A stretch of 64,000 nt of DNA from Limnobacter olei (GTDB taxonomy: Bacteria > Pseudomonadota > Gammaproteobacteria > Burkholderiales > Burkholderiaceae_B), in contig NZ_JARFJD010000020.1 in NCBI RefSeq assembly GCF_029087225.1, positions 1 to 64,000 of the forward strand. Reading direction: 5' to 3'. Shown piece after piece: positions 55,595 to 63,038 of this stretch. A program made the position numbers and the translations under genes. Numbering within the stretch: the stretch's first letter is position 1; each line of letters opens with the position of its first letter. The notes under the pieces were generated by a model. The model was not told where the DNA came from. It did no database searches and worked only from the letters and a program-made list of their open reading frames with translations.

Positions 55595-56254
55595 CTACTG
55601 GTTGAGGGGCAAGGGTAAGGACAAGGGCGGAACACGATGACGCACGTTTGGCGCCTCGATTTGATCCCGCAGATGCATGGCTGCAGCCGTCAACGTGCCT
55701 ACCCGCAACTGCCCCAGCAGTGGTGTTTGAATACCGGTGGGGATGGAGCCCTGAACCGCCAAATAGGCTGAATTCAGGTCACCCAACTGTTGATAATCAC
55801 GGGGCAGTGCATTGTGGCAGGCCGGGGCCTGATGCCTGGGCAAGACGGTGGCCACCAAACTCTCGGCCAAACGAATGTGAGTTTCAAACGTGGCGGCCTC
55901 TTGTTCGGCTTGAACCAGTATTTTGGTACGTTTACCCTGATCAGCCCGCTTCAAATCGGGTTTGTAACTGTTTTTCACCACAGCATCCAGACAGCCTTTC
56001 AAGTTATCAGCCTGATCGTAAACAAGGCTACTGCATGCCTGCAAATTTTCAAGGTTTTGAATCACCGGATTGGCCACACTGGCTGGCGTGGCAAAACGTC
56101 GGCATTGCTTCAAATAATCTTTTGCCAGCGAGTCGACCGACTTGGTCAATGCACTGGATTCTTTCTTCAAAGTTTGAACATCAGAAATGAAACCATCCAG
56201 CACCGCGGTACTGTGCTGCAACTGGGCATGAAGATTTCCAATCGGACTTTGCAT
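55595..56254 (-). CDS. Orphan effector-like helical protein behind an exact HrpL-type box
   Basis: A 219-residue protein of unknown family. It is mostly helical with a heptad-like N-terminal region (LDGFISDVQTLKKESSALTKSVDSLAKDYLKQCRRF), several Cys residues, and a Pro-rich tail (RVPPLSLPLPLNQ). There is no signal peptide or membrane helix. The ATG at 56254 has CAGGAG at eight bases; the in-frame extension to 56557 runs through the promoter and is not coding. An exact GGAACC-N16-CCACGAA promoter ends 31 bases upstream. It is similar in size and architecture to the orphans at 58.8 and 61 kb. A type III effector or helper is the leading guess. Confidence 0.6.
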   Translation of the reverse strand: MQSPIGNLHAQLQHSTAVLDGFISDVQTLKKESSALTKSVDSLAKDYLKQCRRFATPASVANPVIQNLENLQACSSLVYDQADNLKGCLDAVVKNSYKPDLKRADQGKRTKILVQAEQEAATFETHIRLAESLVATVLPRHQAPACHNALPRDYQQLGDLNSAYLAVQGSIPTGIQTPLLGQLRVGTLTAAAMHLRDQIEAPNVRHRVPPLSLPLPLNQ

Positions 56255-56285
56255 AATCAACACTCCTGAATCAGTTAAGGAGCGC

Positions 56286-56314
56286 TTCGTGGGGAAACAT
56301 ACAAGAATGGTTCC
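56286..56314 (-). promoter_or_regulatory. Exact HrpL-type (ECF sigma) promoter of the 219-residue orphan
   Basis: The - strand reads GGAACC, 16 bases, CCACGAA: a full match to GGAACC-N15/16-CCACNNA. It lies 31 bases before the ATG at 56254. A partial copy of its -10 half is repeated 42 bases upstream. Confidence 0.8.
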
Positions 56315-56346
56315 TTCTTGGTACCTCTCTGTGGGGAAACGTACAA
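56289..56346. repeat. Direct repeat pair in the divergent promoter region
   Basis: GTGGGGAAACATACAA (56289-56304) and GTGGGGAAACGTACAA (56331-56346) match at 15 of 16 bases and are exactly 42 bp apart, four helical turns. The first includes the -10 half of the hrp box. The second may be an upstream promoter or activator site. Confidence 0.7.
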
Positions 56347-56347
56347 A

Positions 56348-56376
56348 TGAACTTTCCGGTGCGGCAAAGTCACTTA
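56348..56376 (+). promoter_or_regulatory. Near-consensus HrpL-type box upstream of the YjgN-M48 pair
   Basis: TGAACT, 16 bases, TCACTTA, 28 bases before the ATG at 56405. It has one mismatch in each element. It is divergent from the exact box of the neighbouring orphan. Confidence 0.4.
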
Positions 56377-56404
56377 CTTTGTTTACATGATTGGCTGTTA
56401 GTCC

Positions 56405-57637
56405 ATGCTCGATACCAACACCCCTGACAAGTTCATTTTTCATGGCGCAGGCCGCGAATATTTCAAAATCTGGCTTGTAAACCTTGTACTCACCATCGCA
56501 ACCTTGGGTATTTACGCGGCATGGGCCAAAGTGCGAACCCGCAAGTATTTCTACCAATCCACTGAATTAAACGGCAACAGGTTTGACTATCACGGCGACC
56601 CCAAAGCAATACTGAAAGGCAATTTGCTGGTTGTCTGCATCGCACTGACCTACCTGTTTTCATCGGCTTACTCCCCAGGTTTTGCGGGCCTGATCATGTT
56701 GTCGGTGATTTTCCTGATGCCACTGTTTCTGGTCATGAGCCTGCGTTTTCACTTGGCTAACAGCAGCTATAGGGGGTTGCGCTTCCGCTTCAACGGCGCA
56801 GCTAAAAGGGCCTATGGCAAATTGATAGTCACCATTTTGATCAGTCTGGGCTTTTTTGTGGTGCTTGGCATGGTTTTCGGAATCGGTAGAGGGCTGATCA
56901 ACCTGGAATTCTCTGGGGTAACCTCAGTCCTGATGATCATTGCAGCCTCACTGTTGCTAGGCACTGGCATTGCATTCATTCTCGCCATGTTCATCAGCGG
57001 CCTGCGCTTGTTTGTCATGAATCACTCAAAGTTCGGCAACGCCGAGCTGAAGTGCGGCGCTAAGTTTGGCGAATTTGGCAAAACCACCCTGAAATCAACA
57101 TTTTTGGCTGGCCTGGCTTTGTTTCTTCTGGCCATTGCTGCATTTGCCATCAACATGAGCCTATTCACCGACGCGTTCGATTTTTCGATGCCCTTGAGTG
57201 AAGAAACCCCCACGACAGAAGACAGCGCTGCGCAAGAACAAGCACATGTGGCCATGCAAGCCATGGCCATGCTTTCAAGCCTCGGCGCAATTGCATTGCT
57301 GGCTTATCTCGTATTGTTTGCATTCGGCGCCTATTTGAAAACCGCCATTGACAACCTGATGTGGAACAACACCACACTTGCAAACCAGCATCGGTTCAAA
57401 AGCACGGCGAGCCCAATCACGGCCACATGGATCCACATCAGCAATATTCTCCTGATTGTTTGCACCATGGGTTTGTTTCTTCCATTCGCACGAATTCGCT
57501 CAACACGCTACAGAATTACACACATGGCATTCGTCCCCGTGGGCAGCATCGACGAGATTATGCGGGAAGAGCAGAGCAAACAAAAAGCTTTCGGTGACAG
57601 CATGGGGGATGCACTTGGTTTGGAACTTGGCATTTGA
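56405..57637 (+). CDS. YjgN family (DUF898) membrane protein
   Basis: A 410-residue membrane protein with about eight hydrophobic segments. The family marks are FIFHGAGREYFKIWLVNLVLTIATLGIYAAWAKVRTRKYFYQ and FDYHGDPKAILKGN near the N terminus, with a second related half ending NDLMWNNTTLANQHRFKS and LLIVCTMGLFLPFARIRSTRYR. Function is unknown, but DUF898 proteins are frequently encoded next to M48 peptidases, as here. The next gene starts with a TTG overlapping this stop codon. The gene may be driven by the near-consensus HrpL-type box upstream. Confidence 0.88.
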   Translation: MLDTNTPDKFIFHGAGREYFKIWLVNLVLTIATLGIYAAWAKVRTRKYFYQSTELNGNRFDYHGDPKAILKGNLLVVCIALTYLFSSAYSPGFAGLIMLSVIFLMPLFLVMSLRFHLANSSYRGLRFRFNGAAKRAYGKLIVTILISLGFFVVLGMVFGIGRGLINLEFSGVTSVLMIIAASLLLGTGIAFILAMFISGLRLFVMNHSKFGNAELKCGAKFGEFGKTTLKSTFLAGLALFLLAIAAFAINMSLFTDAFDFSMPLSEETPTTEDSAAQEQAHVAMQAMAMLSSLGAIALLAYLVLFAFGAYLKTAIDNLMWNNTTLANQHRFKSTASPITATWIHISNILLIVCTMGLFLPFARIRSTRYRITHMAFVPVGSIDEIMREEQSKQKAFGDSMGDALGLELGI

Positions 57638-58647
57638 GATCAAACCCGCACCCCAATGCTTTACCGGCCATTTACTTTAACGGGGAGGTACTGAAAGGTA
57701 CCCCCGTGAATGTCTACAACGATGCTGGGCAATTGGTGTTTTTGGTCAACGATACAAAACATGCCTTTGCTTTGCGCAATATCAAGCGCCCGGAAAGCTT
57801 CGGCAATGCGCCAATTGTGCTTGATTTGCCCAACGGGGGCACACTCGAATTTGATAGGGAAAGCTGCTCAAGCACCCTGCAATCCTGGGAAGTACTTTCC
57901 TTAAGCTGGTTTGAAAAAGTTCAATACCACCCCACTCAATGGCTACTTATTGGCATCGCGTCTATCGCGTTTGCAATTGGCCTTTACGGCCAAGGCTTGC
58001 CTTTGATCAGCAAATGGATCGCGTTTGCCACACCACCAGCCAAGCTGTCGGAATTAATGGGAAACGTGTTGATTGAGCTGGATGATGTTATTTTTCAACC
58101 CAGCAATCTAGACGATCAGGCGAAATCTACCTACCAGCAGCAACTGAACTCACTCATCGCAGGCCGCGCAGAGTTGTCCCATGTCAAGCTTGCGTTTCGC
58201 AGCAGTAAAATTGGTCCCAACGCCTTTGCCTTACCCGACGGCACCATTGTTTTAACCGACGAACTTTTGAACTTCCTACCGGCGAAGACCATTCCTGGTG
58301 TTTTGGCGCATGAGTTGGGGCATATTCAACTTCGGCACATGTTCCGCCGATTGCTGCAAAACGCTCTGGCTGGAACCGCAATTGCCATTTTTTCAGGTGA
58401 TGTTTCAGTCCTGATCAGCACCTTGGGCACGCAATTGATTGCGCAGCACTACAGCAGAGAATTTGAACGGGAAGCTGATTTGTTTGCAATTGAACTGTTT
58501 GTTAAACAAGGGCGCGACCTTGCCGCACTTGAATTGCTACATGAAAAGCTCGGCAGCCTGGATGGTTCGGGTTCTACCGACTCGTCCTATCTGGACAGTC
58601 ACCCAGGTGCTGAAGAACGAATTCAATTAATTCGAGAAAATCAATAA
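57634..58647 (+). CDS. Membrane-bound M48 family metallopeptidase
   Basis: A 337-residue protein: a beta-rich N-terminal region (NVYNDAGQLVFLVNDTKHAFALRNI), TM at about residues 98-118, and an M48 catalytic domain with VLAHELGHIQLRH (HExxH) and the third-ligand Glu in EFEREADLFAIELF. The tail has SYLDSHPGAEERI, the STHPxxxxRI-like motif of the family. The start is TTG 57634, overlapping the yjgN stop (TTGA), so translation is coupled. The pair probably handles quality control or modification of membrane proteins. Confidence 0.88.
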   Translation: MRSNPHPNALPAIYFNGEVLKGTPVNVYNDAGQLVFLVNDTKHAFALRNIKRPESFGNAPIVLDLPNGGTLEFDRESCSSTLQSWEVLSLSWFEKVQYHPTQWLLIGIASIAFAIGLYGQGLPLISKWIAFATPPAKLSELMGNVLIELDDVIFQPSNLDDQAKSTYQQQLNSLIAGRAELSHVKLAFRSSKIGPNAFALPDGTIVLTDELLNFLPAKTIPGVLAHELGHIQLRHMFRRLLQNALAGTAIAIFSGDVSVLISTLGTQLIAQHYSREFEREADLFAIELFVKQGRDLAALELLHEKLGSLDGSGSTDSSYLDSHPGAEERIQLIRENQ

Positions 58648-58649
58648 AA

Positions 58650-58680
58650 CACGAAAGCCCGCTAAGCAAGCTTTCGCGGT
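58650..58680. terminator. Hairpin between the convergent M48 and 58.8 kb orphan genes
   Basis: CGAAAGC (58652-58658) and GCTTTCG (58670-58676) form a seven-pair stem with an eleven-base loop. On the - strand it is followed by TGTTTTATT, so it more likely ends transcription of the orphan gene. Confidence 0.5.
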
Positions 58681-58817
58681 ACGACTATCACGAATTATCC
58701 GCCAAGCACTTTTTCGCACATCGTTGCATAAATGGCCTGGGCACAATCAATTCCCTTGAACTAACACCCCAACAATTCGCTATTTGTTCAATTGGCATGT
58801 TATTTCTCATCGGAAAA

Positions 58818-59369
58818 TTAATGAATATTCCTGTTCAAAGCCACAACGTTTGTATCCAAATCCGATTGGATATTTTGGCGAGTATATTGCGCAGCGATTC
58901 TCAGGTTGTTGACGGCTGTAGTTACCTTGGGCCCCTGGTCTGCACCAAGCTTGCTTGCTCGTTTCAATATCTTTTCCACTTGACCTGTGCACCAATTTAC
59001 CTTGTGAGCTTGAGGAATCGCCGCGACATTGCCTTGGAACAAACCATCTTGATGATTCGAAAAGAAATCTACTTCCTGGTCGAGGCTTTTTGCTTTTGAC
59101 GCAAAACTTTTGAGTGTATCTTTCGCTCCATCCAATAATTTGATTAATTGTTTGGATTGAATTGAATCCCCTTGGGGAGAAAATATCAGGGCTTTGGAGC
59201 TACCTGTGGTCGCCACCACATGTGCTCTCATATCTCGCGCAGTTTGCGCCAACTCAGATGCTGCATTGACCAAGGGAGAGATATCTCGTTTCAGGTTACT
59301 TAAGTTTTGTTTGTTGATATTGAATTGCTCAACAACCGGGTTGCTGGTAGCAACAGAACTTGAATACAT
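58818..59369 (-). CDS. Orphan effector-like helical protein with Ser-rich N terminus
   Basis: A 183-residue protein of unknown family. The N terminus MYSSSVATSNPVVEQFNINKQN is Ser/Asn-rich; the rest is helical with a coiled-coil stretch (SNLKRDISPLVNAASELAQTARDM) and a tail KVTTAVNNLRIAAQYTRQNI, which loosely matches LTAAAMHLRDQI in the 55.6 kb orphan. There is no signal peptide or membrane helix. TTGAGGA precedes the ATG. Upstream (59404-59431) there is only a weak HrpL-like pattern (CGAACT-N15-TAACAGA). It lies between the M48 gene and aroG. Membership in the same regulon is a guess. Confidence 0.55.
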   Translation of the reverse strand: MYSSSVATSNPVVEQFNINKQNLSNLKRDISPLVNAASELAQTARDMRAHVVATTGSSKALIFSPQGDSIQSKQLIKLLDGAKDTLKSFASKAKSLDQEVDFFSNHQDGLFQGNVAAIPQAHKVNWCTGQVEKILKRASKLGADQGPKVTTAVNNLRIAAQYTRQNIQSDLDTNVVALNRNIH

Positions 59370-59465
59370 CTTGAATAGTCCTCAAATTTGTGAAAAGGAT
59401 AAGTCTGTTAACCAACCAAAAAAGAAGTTCGATTTATCAACAAAACTCAATCCGTTCTGCACAAC

Positions 59466-59503
59466 AAAAATCCCGCTCGGGGGTTTGAACCCGGCGGGAT
59501 TTT
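59466..59503 (-). terminator. Intrinsic terminator downstream of aroG
   Basis: The - strand reads AAATCCCGCCGGG, a short loop, then CCCCGAGCGGGATTTTT: a GC-rich stem followed by five Ts, about 40 bases after the aroG stop codon. Confidence 0.8.
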
Positions 59504-59543
59504 CTGAACTACACCAACAGTTGGCGGCGATTAAAACCAGATA

Positions 59544-60608
59544 TCAGACAACCTGAGCCAACCTGCGTTTGCGCACACCTTGTGCCAAGGTTTCCAGTAC
59601 TTGCAGGCTGTCGTCCCAGCCCACGCAACCATCGGTGATGCTTTGGCCGTAAGTCAAAGGCTTGCCGGGTTCAAGGTCCTGGCGACCTTCCACCAAATGG
59701 CTTTCAACCATCACGCCCATAATACGGGCGTCACCGGCAGCCAGTTGTTCAGCAATGTTTTCGCACACGCCTACCTGGTTCTTCGGCACCTTGCTGCTGT
59801 TGCCATGGCTTGCATCAATCATGATTCGGGCGGCGAGACCCGCCTTGCCAATATCAGCCGCAGCTGCCTCAACAGACGCTGCATCGTAGTTCGGGCCTTT
59901 CCCGCCACGCAAAATAATGTGGCAATCTTCGTTGCCCGAGGTGCTCACAATGGCGCTACGCCCTTCCTTGGTCACACTTAAAAAGTGGTGCGGGTGCTGA
60001 GCAGCTTTGATGGCATCCACGGCAATTTTCACGTTGCCGTCTGTGCCATTCTTGAAACCGACCGGGCAGCTTAGGCCCGATGACAACTCACGGTGAATCT
60101 GGCTTTCAGTGGTGCGGGCACCAATGGCGCCCCAGCTGACCAAATCAGCAATGTACTGTGGGGTGATCATGTCGAGAAATTCAGTGCCAGCGGGCAAACC
60201 AAGGCCGTTGATGTTCAGCAGCACTTCACGCGCCATGCGCAGGCCTTTGTTAATCTCGAAACTGCCGTCCAGATTAGGGTCATTGATCAAACCCTTCCAA
60301 CCCACGGTGGTGCGGGGCTTCTCAAAATAAACACGCATCACAATTTCCAGGTCTTCCGCGTATTTTTCGCGGTACACCTTCAGCTTGTTGGCGTACTCCA
60401 TGGCCGCTTTCACGTCGTGAATGGAGCAAGGCCCCATCACCACGATCAAACGGTCGTCGCCACCATGCAGAATTTTGTGCAAAGCGGTACGGCAACCTGC
60501 GACTGTGTCAGCAATTGCGGGGGTAATGGGCACGTCTGCGATCAAGGCCGCAGGGGTGATCAGTTCTTTAATTTCTTTGATTCTCAAGTCGTCTGTTACC
60601 GTGTTCAT
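59544..60608 (-). CDS. aroG: 3-deoxy-7-phosphoheptulonate synthase (DAHP synthase, class I)
   Basis: A 354-residue enzyme that condenses phosphoenolpyruvate and erythrose 4-phosphate, the first step of aromatic amino-acid synthesis. Motifs include VVMGPCSIHDVKAAMEYANKL, RVYFEKPRTTVGWKGLINDP, GARTTESQIHRELSSGLSCPVGFKNGTDG and IDASHGNSSK. It belongs to the AroF/G/H group, in which Phe, Tyr or Trp feed back on the enzyme. The ATG has CAGGAG upstream. Expression is evidently controlled by attenuation through a Phe-rich leader peptide and terminator 50-200 bases upstream, which argues for a Phe-regulated isoenzyme. Confidence 0.96.
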   Translation of the reverse strand: MNTVTDDLRIKEIKELITPAALIADVPITPAIADTVAGCRTALHKILHGGDDRLIVVMGPCSIHDVKAAMEYANKLKVYREKYAEDLEIVMRVYFEKPRTTVGWKGLINDPNLDGSFEINKGLRMAREVLLNINGLGLPAGTEFLDMITPQYIADLVSWGAIGARTTESQIHRELSSGLSCPVGFKNGTDGNVKIAVDAIKAAQHPHHFLSVTKEGRSAIVSTSGNEDCHIILRGGKGPNYDAASVEAAAADIGKAGLAARIMIDASHGNSSKVPKNQVGVCENIAEQLAAGDARIMGVMVESHLVEGRQDLEPGKPLTYGQSITDGCVGWDDSLQVLETLAQGVRKRRLAQVV

Positions 60609-60653
60609 GCCAATTCTCCTGAATGCTGGCGCGCTTTTTGTTCAAAGTGTCGG

Positions 60654-60690
60654 TTCAAAAAAAAACCGCCAGGAGGTTCAGGCCTGGCGG
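60654..60690 (-). terminator. Attenuator terminator upstream of aroG
   Basis: The - strand has CCGCCAGG, a nine-base loop, CCTGGCGG, then nine Ts with one more A/T-rich run, about 45 bases before the aroG start and 30 bases after the leader-peptide stop. This is the classical position for a transcription attenuator. Confidence 0.9.
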
Positions 60691-60718
60691 TTTTGGGATC
60701 TGTTCGAACTATGTGTTT

Positions 60719-60805
60719 TTACGCACAACCCTCTTCCGCCGCTTGCCCAAACCAGGCAAAGAAGCCAAAAAAAGCATAAAAAGAGTGCGCGAAATTCGTG
60801 TTCAT
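60719..60805 (-). CDS. Aromatic-rich leader peptide of aroG (attenuation)
   Basis: A 28-codon reading frame (MNTNFAHSFYAFFGFF, then AWFGQAAEEGCA) that ends with TAA 30 bases before the attenuator hairpin. It has seven Phe codons at positions 5, 9, 12, 13, 15, 16 and 19, plus Tyr10 and Trp18: nine aromatic residues of 28. Ribosome stalling at Phe codons when charged tRNA-Phe is scarce would prevent the terminator and allow aroG expression. The ribosome site is weak (AAAAG). It is too short for routine gene finding. Confidence 0.88.
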   Translation of the reverse strand: MNTNFAHSFYAFFGFFAWFGQAAEEGCA

Positions 60806-60903
60806 CTTTTAAATGTAATCAATTCATGGCCGCTGTGCAAGCGCGCTAAACCAAATTCTAACAAGTCACGGGTGGGTGTGGTTGGCATCCCACTGAAAAA
60901 CAA

Positions 60904-60931
60904 GGAACTTTGACAGCTTTGAGTCCACTCA
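60904..60931 (+). promoter_or_regulatory. Exact HrpL-type (ECF sigma) promoter of the 61 kb orphan
   Basis: GGAACT, 15 bases, CCACTCA: a full match to GGAAC(C/T)-N15/16-CCACNNA, ending 32 bases before the ATG at 60964. It is divergent from the aroG leader. Confidence 0.8.
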
Positions 60932-60963
60932 GGCGTTCAATTTCAATACACCACCGACGAATC

Positions 60964-61557
60964 ATGAGCATGAACGGAATCAACCCAATTCAAGTGAACC
61001 CATTGAATTTTGCCCCAGCACCTCCCCAGGCCCAACAACGCCCCACCGTGGAAGCAGTAAGGGCTCTGGCCACACAAATCAGGGGGCAGACTGCGACATT
61101 AATTCCGCTAGTCAACAATTTCTACATGGCATGGATGGTGTTGCCGCAAGCGCAGGCTGTCGCCGTTTCAGCCACACAACAACTCAAAAGTACGTTCCTG
61201 GAACCCGATGAGGGTCATGCGGATTTTCTTCGTAAACTGGAGAACTGTACTGATGAAGTGCGACACAATGCCAGAGAAGTTACTCGTTTGGCCATTTCAT
61301 TGGACAACAGCTGCTTCGAGGCGCTCGAAATCGCAAGCCATTTGCTTGAGCAAGGTCCGAGCAACTTGCTGGTGACAACACCGTTGGGGCCTTGGTCTTT
61401 GTCAAAGCAGGCTATTGACACCAATTTGCTCTACCGGCTTACAGGAGACATAGACCTGCTGCAGGGCCCACAGCCCGGGGACCAAGGCAACCTGGCTGCC
61501 TTGCATGCAGAATGGGCGCAAGACGATGCGATCGACCCTTACGGCATGCCGCGCTGA
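60964..61557 (+). CDS. Orphan effector-like helical protein behind an exact HrpL-type box
   Basis: A 197-residue protein of unknown family. The N terminus is Asn/Pro/Gln-rich (MSMNGINPIQVNPLNFAPAP) and disordered for about 25 residues. Helices follow (VEAVRALATQIRGQTATLIPLVNNFYMAW; HADFLRKLENCTDEVRHNAREVTRLAISL). There is no signal peptide, membrane helix or catalytic motif. The start is ATG 60964 or 60970; in-frame codons upstream cross the promoter. It is convergent with tldD, leaving one base between stops. Size and layout resemble the orphans at 55.6 and 58.8 kb. Effector role inferred from the exact promoter match and composition. Confidence 0.6.
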   Translation: MSMNGINPIQVNPLNFAPAPPQAQQRPTVEAVRALATQIRGQTATLIPLVNNFYMAWMVLPQAQAVAVSATQQLKSTFLEPDEGHADFLRKLENCTDEVRHNAREVTRLAISLDNSCFEALEIASHLLEQGPSNLLVTTPLGPWSLSKQAIDTNLLYRLTGDIDLLQGPQPGDQGNLAALHAEWAQDDAIDPYGMPR

Positions 61558-61558
61558 A

Positions 61559-63028
61559 TTACTGCGTACCGCCCATCACCAGCCCATCGATGCGCAGGGT
61601 GGGCTGGCCCACACCAACAGGTACGCTTTGACCTTCCTTGCCGCAAGTGCCCACGCCATCGTCAAGCGCCATGTCGTTGCCCACCATTGAAATTTTCGTG
61701 AGCGACTCTGGGCCGTTACCGATCAAGGTTGCACCCTTGAGTGGGTAAGTGATTTTGCCGTTTTCAATTTTGTAGGCCAGCGAAGCTGAAAATACAAACT
61801 TGCCACTGGTAATATCGACTTGACCTCCGCCAAAGTTCACGGCGTACACACCGTCTTTCACACTGGCGATAATTTCCTCAGGCGTTTTGTCGCCGTTCAA
61901 CATGTAAGTGTTGGTCATGCGGGGCATGGGCAAATGCGCAAAGCTCTCGCGACGACCGTTGCCGGTGACCGGCATTTTCATGAGCCTTGCGTTCGTAATG
62001 TCTTGAATGTAGCCCTTCAAAATACCGTCTTCAATCAAGGTGGTGCATTCGGTTTTGTTGCCTTCGTCGTCAATGTTCAACGAACCCCGGCGGCAGGCCA
62101 AAGTACCATCATCAACAATCGTGACCCCCTTGGCGGCCACGCGCTGGCCAATCATGCCTGAAAATGCGCTACTGCCTTTGCGGTTGAAGTCACCTTCCAG
62201 ACCGTGGCCAATCGCTTCATGCAACAAAATACCGGGCCAGCCAGAACCCAGCACCACGGTCTGCAAGCCTGCCGGTGCTGGGCGGGCTTCCAGATTGATC
62301 AAGGCTTGGTCTACTGCAGTGTGGGCATGGTGCATCAAAAACGCATCTGTAAACTGTGCAAAGTCGTAACGGCCACCAGCCCCCGATGAACCAGTTTCAC
62401 GACGGCCTTTTTGTTCTACCACCACGCTGACGTTGACACGCACCAAGGGGCGCACATCAGCGGCGAGTACACCGTCACTGCGAGCCACCAGTACCACATC
62501 ATAGGCGCCCACAATATTGGCCATCACTTGCTTTACGCGTTTGTCGCGCTTGCGTGCGAATTGCTCAAGACGCTTAAGCAGATCTACTTTTTCAGTCGAT
62601 GTCAGCGTGGGGATCGGGTTCAGGGGGCTGTAGAGTGCCCGGCTTTCGGCACCAGCAAAGCCCTTGCCTGTTTTCAGGTTGCGATTAGCGGTTTTGCCCA
62701 AGCTTGCAATTTCACGCACCGATTTCGCCGCTGCCAAGATGGGTTTGAAGGCGATGTCGTCGGAATAGGCAAAAGCAGTTTTATCACCGCTGACAGCGCG
62801 CACACCCACGCCCTGCTCAATGTTGTAGCTGCCCGATTTCACAATGCCTTCATCCAGCGACCAACCTTCAATGCAACCGTACTGAAAGTACAGATCAGCA
62901 AAATCCACCTTGTGGGAAAAAATTTCACCAAACGCCTTTTGAATGTGGCCTTCGTCGATACCGTAGGGGGTCCACAACAGGCTTTGGGCGGTGGCCAGGT
63001 TGGCGATGGCGGGGTCTACTACTTTCAT
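61559..63028 (-). CDS. tldD: Metalloprotease TldD
   Basis: A 489-residue zinc protease subunit that, with TldE/PmbA, degrades or matures unfolded peptides. The metal site is GWPGILLHEAIGHGLEGDFNRKG (HExxxH) with a later Cys/Glu region, and GGQVDITSGKFVFSASLAYKIENGKI near the C terminus is typical. The ATG at 63028 (MKVVDPAIANL) has AAAGGA at seven bases; the frame upstream overlaps the nitrilase-family gene. No tldE is in the window. Confidence 0.95.
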   Translation of the reverse strand: MKVVDPAIANLATAQSLLWTPYGIDEGHIQKAFGEIFSHKVDFADLYFQYGCIEGWSLDEGIVKSGSYNIEQGVGVRAVSGDKTAFAYSDDIAFKPILAAAKSVREIASLGKTANRNLKTGKGFAGAESRALYSPLNPIPTLTSTEKVDLLKRLEQFARKRDKRVKQVMANIVGAYDVVLVARSDGVLAADVRPLVRVNVSVVVEQKGRRETGSSGAGGRYDFAQFTDAFLMHHAHTAVDQALINLEARPAPAGLQTVVLGSGWPGILLHEAIGHGLEGDFNRKGSSAFSGMIGQRVAAKGVTIVDDGTLACRRGSLNIDDEGNKTECTTLIEDGILKGYIQDITNARLMKMPVTGNGRRESFAHLPMPRMTNTYMLNGDKTPEEIIASVKDGVYAVNFGGGQVDITSGKFVFSASLAYKIENGKITYPLKGATLIGNGPESLTKISMVGNDMALDDGVGTCGKEGQSVPVGVGQPTLRIDGLVMGGTQ

Positions 63029-63038
63029 GTTGAATCCT

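Noticed and set aside
59404-59431. CGAACT-N15-TAACAGA upstream of the 58.8 kb orphan as an hrp box
   Set aside because: Too many mismatches in both elements to list as a promoter; only the distance to the start codon fits.
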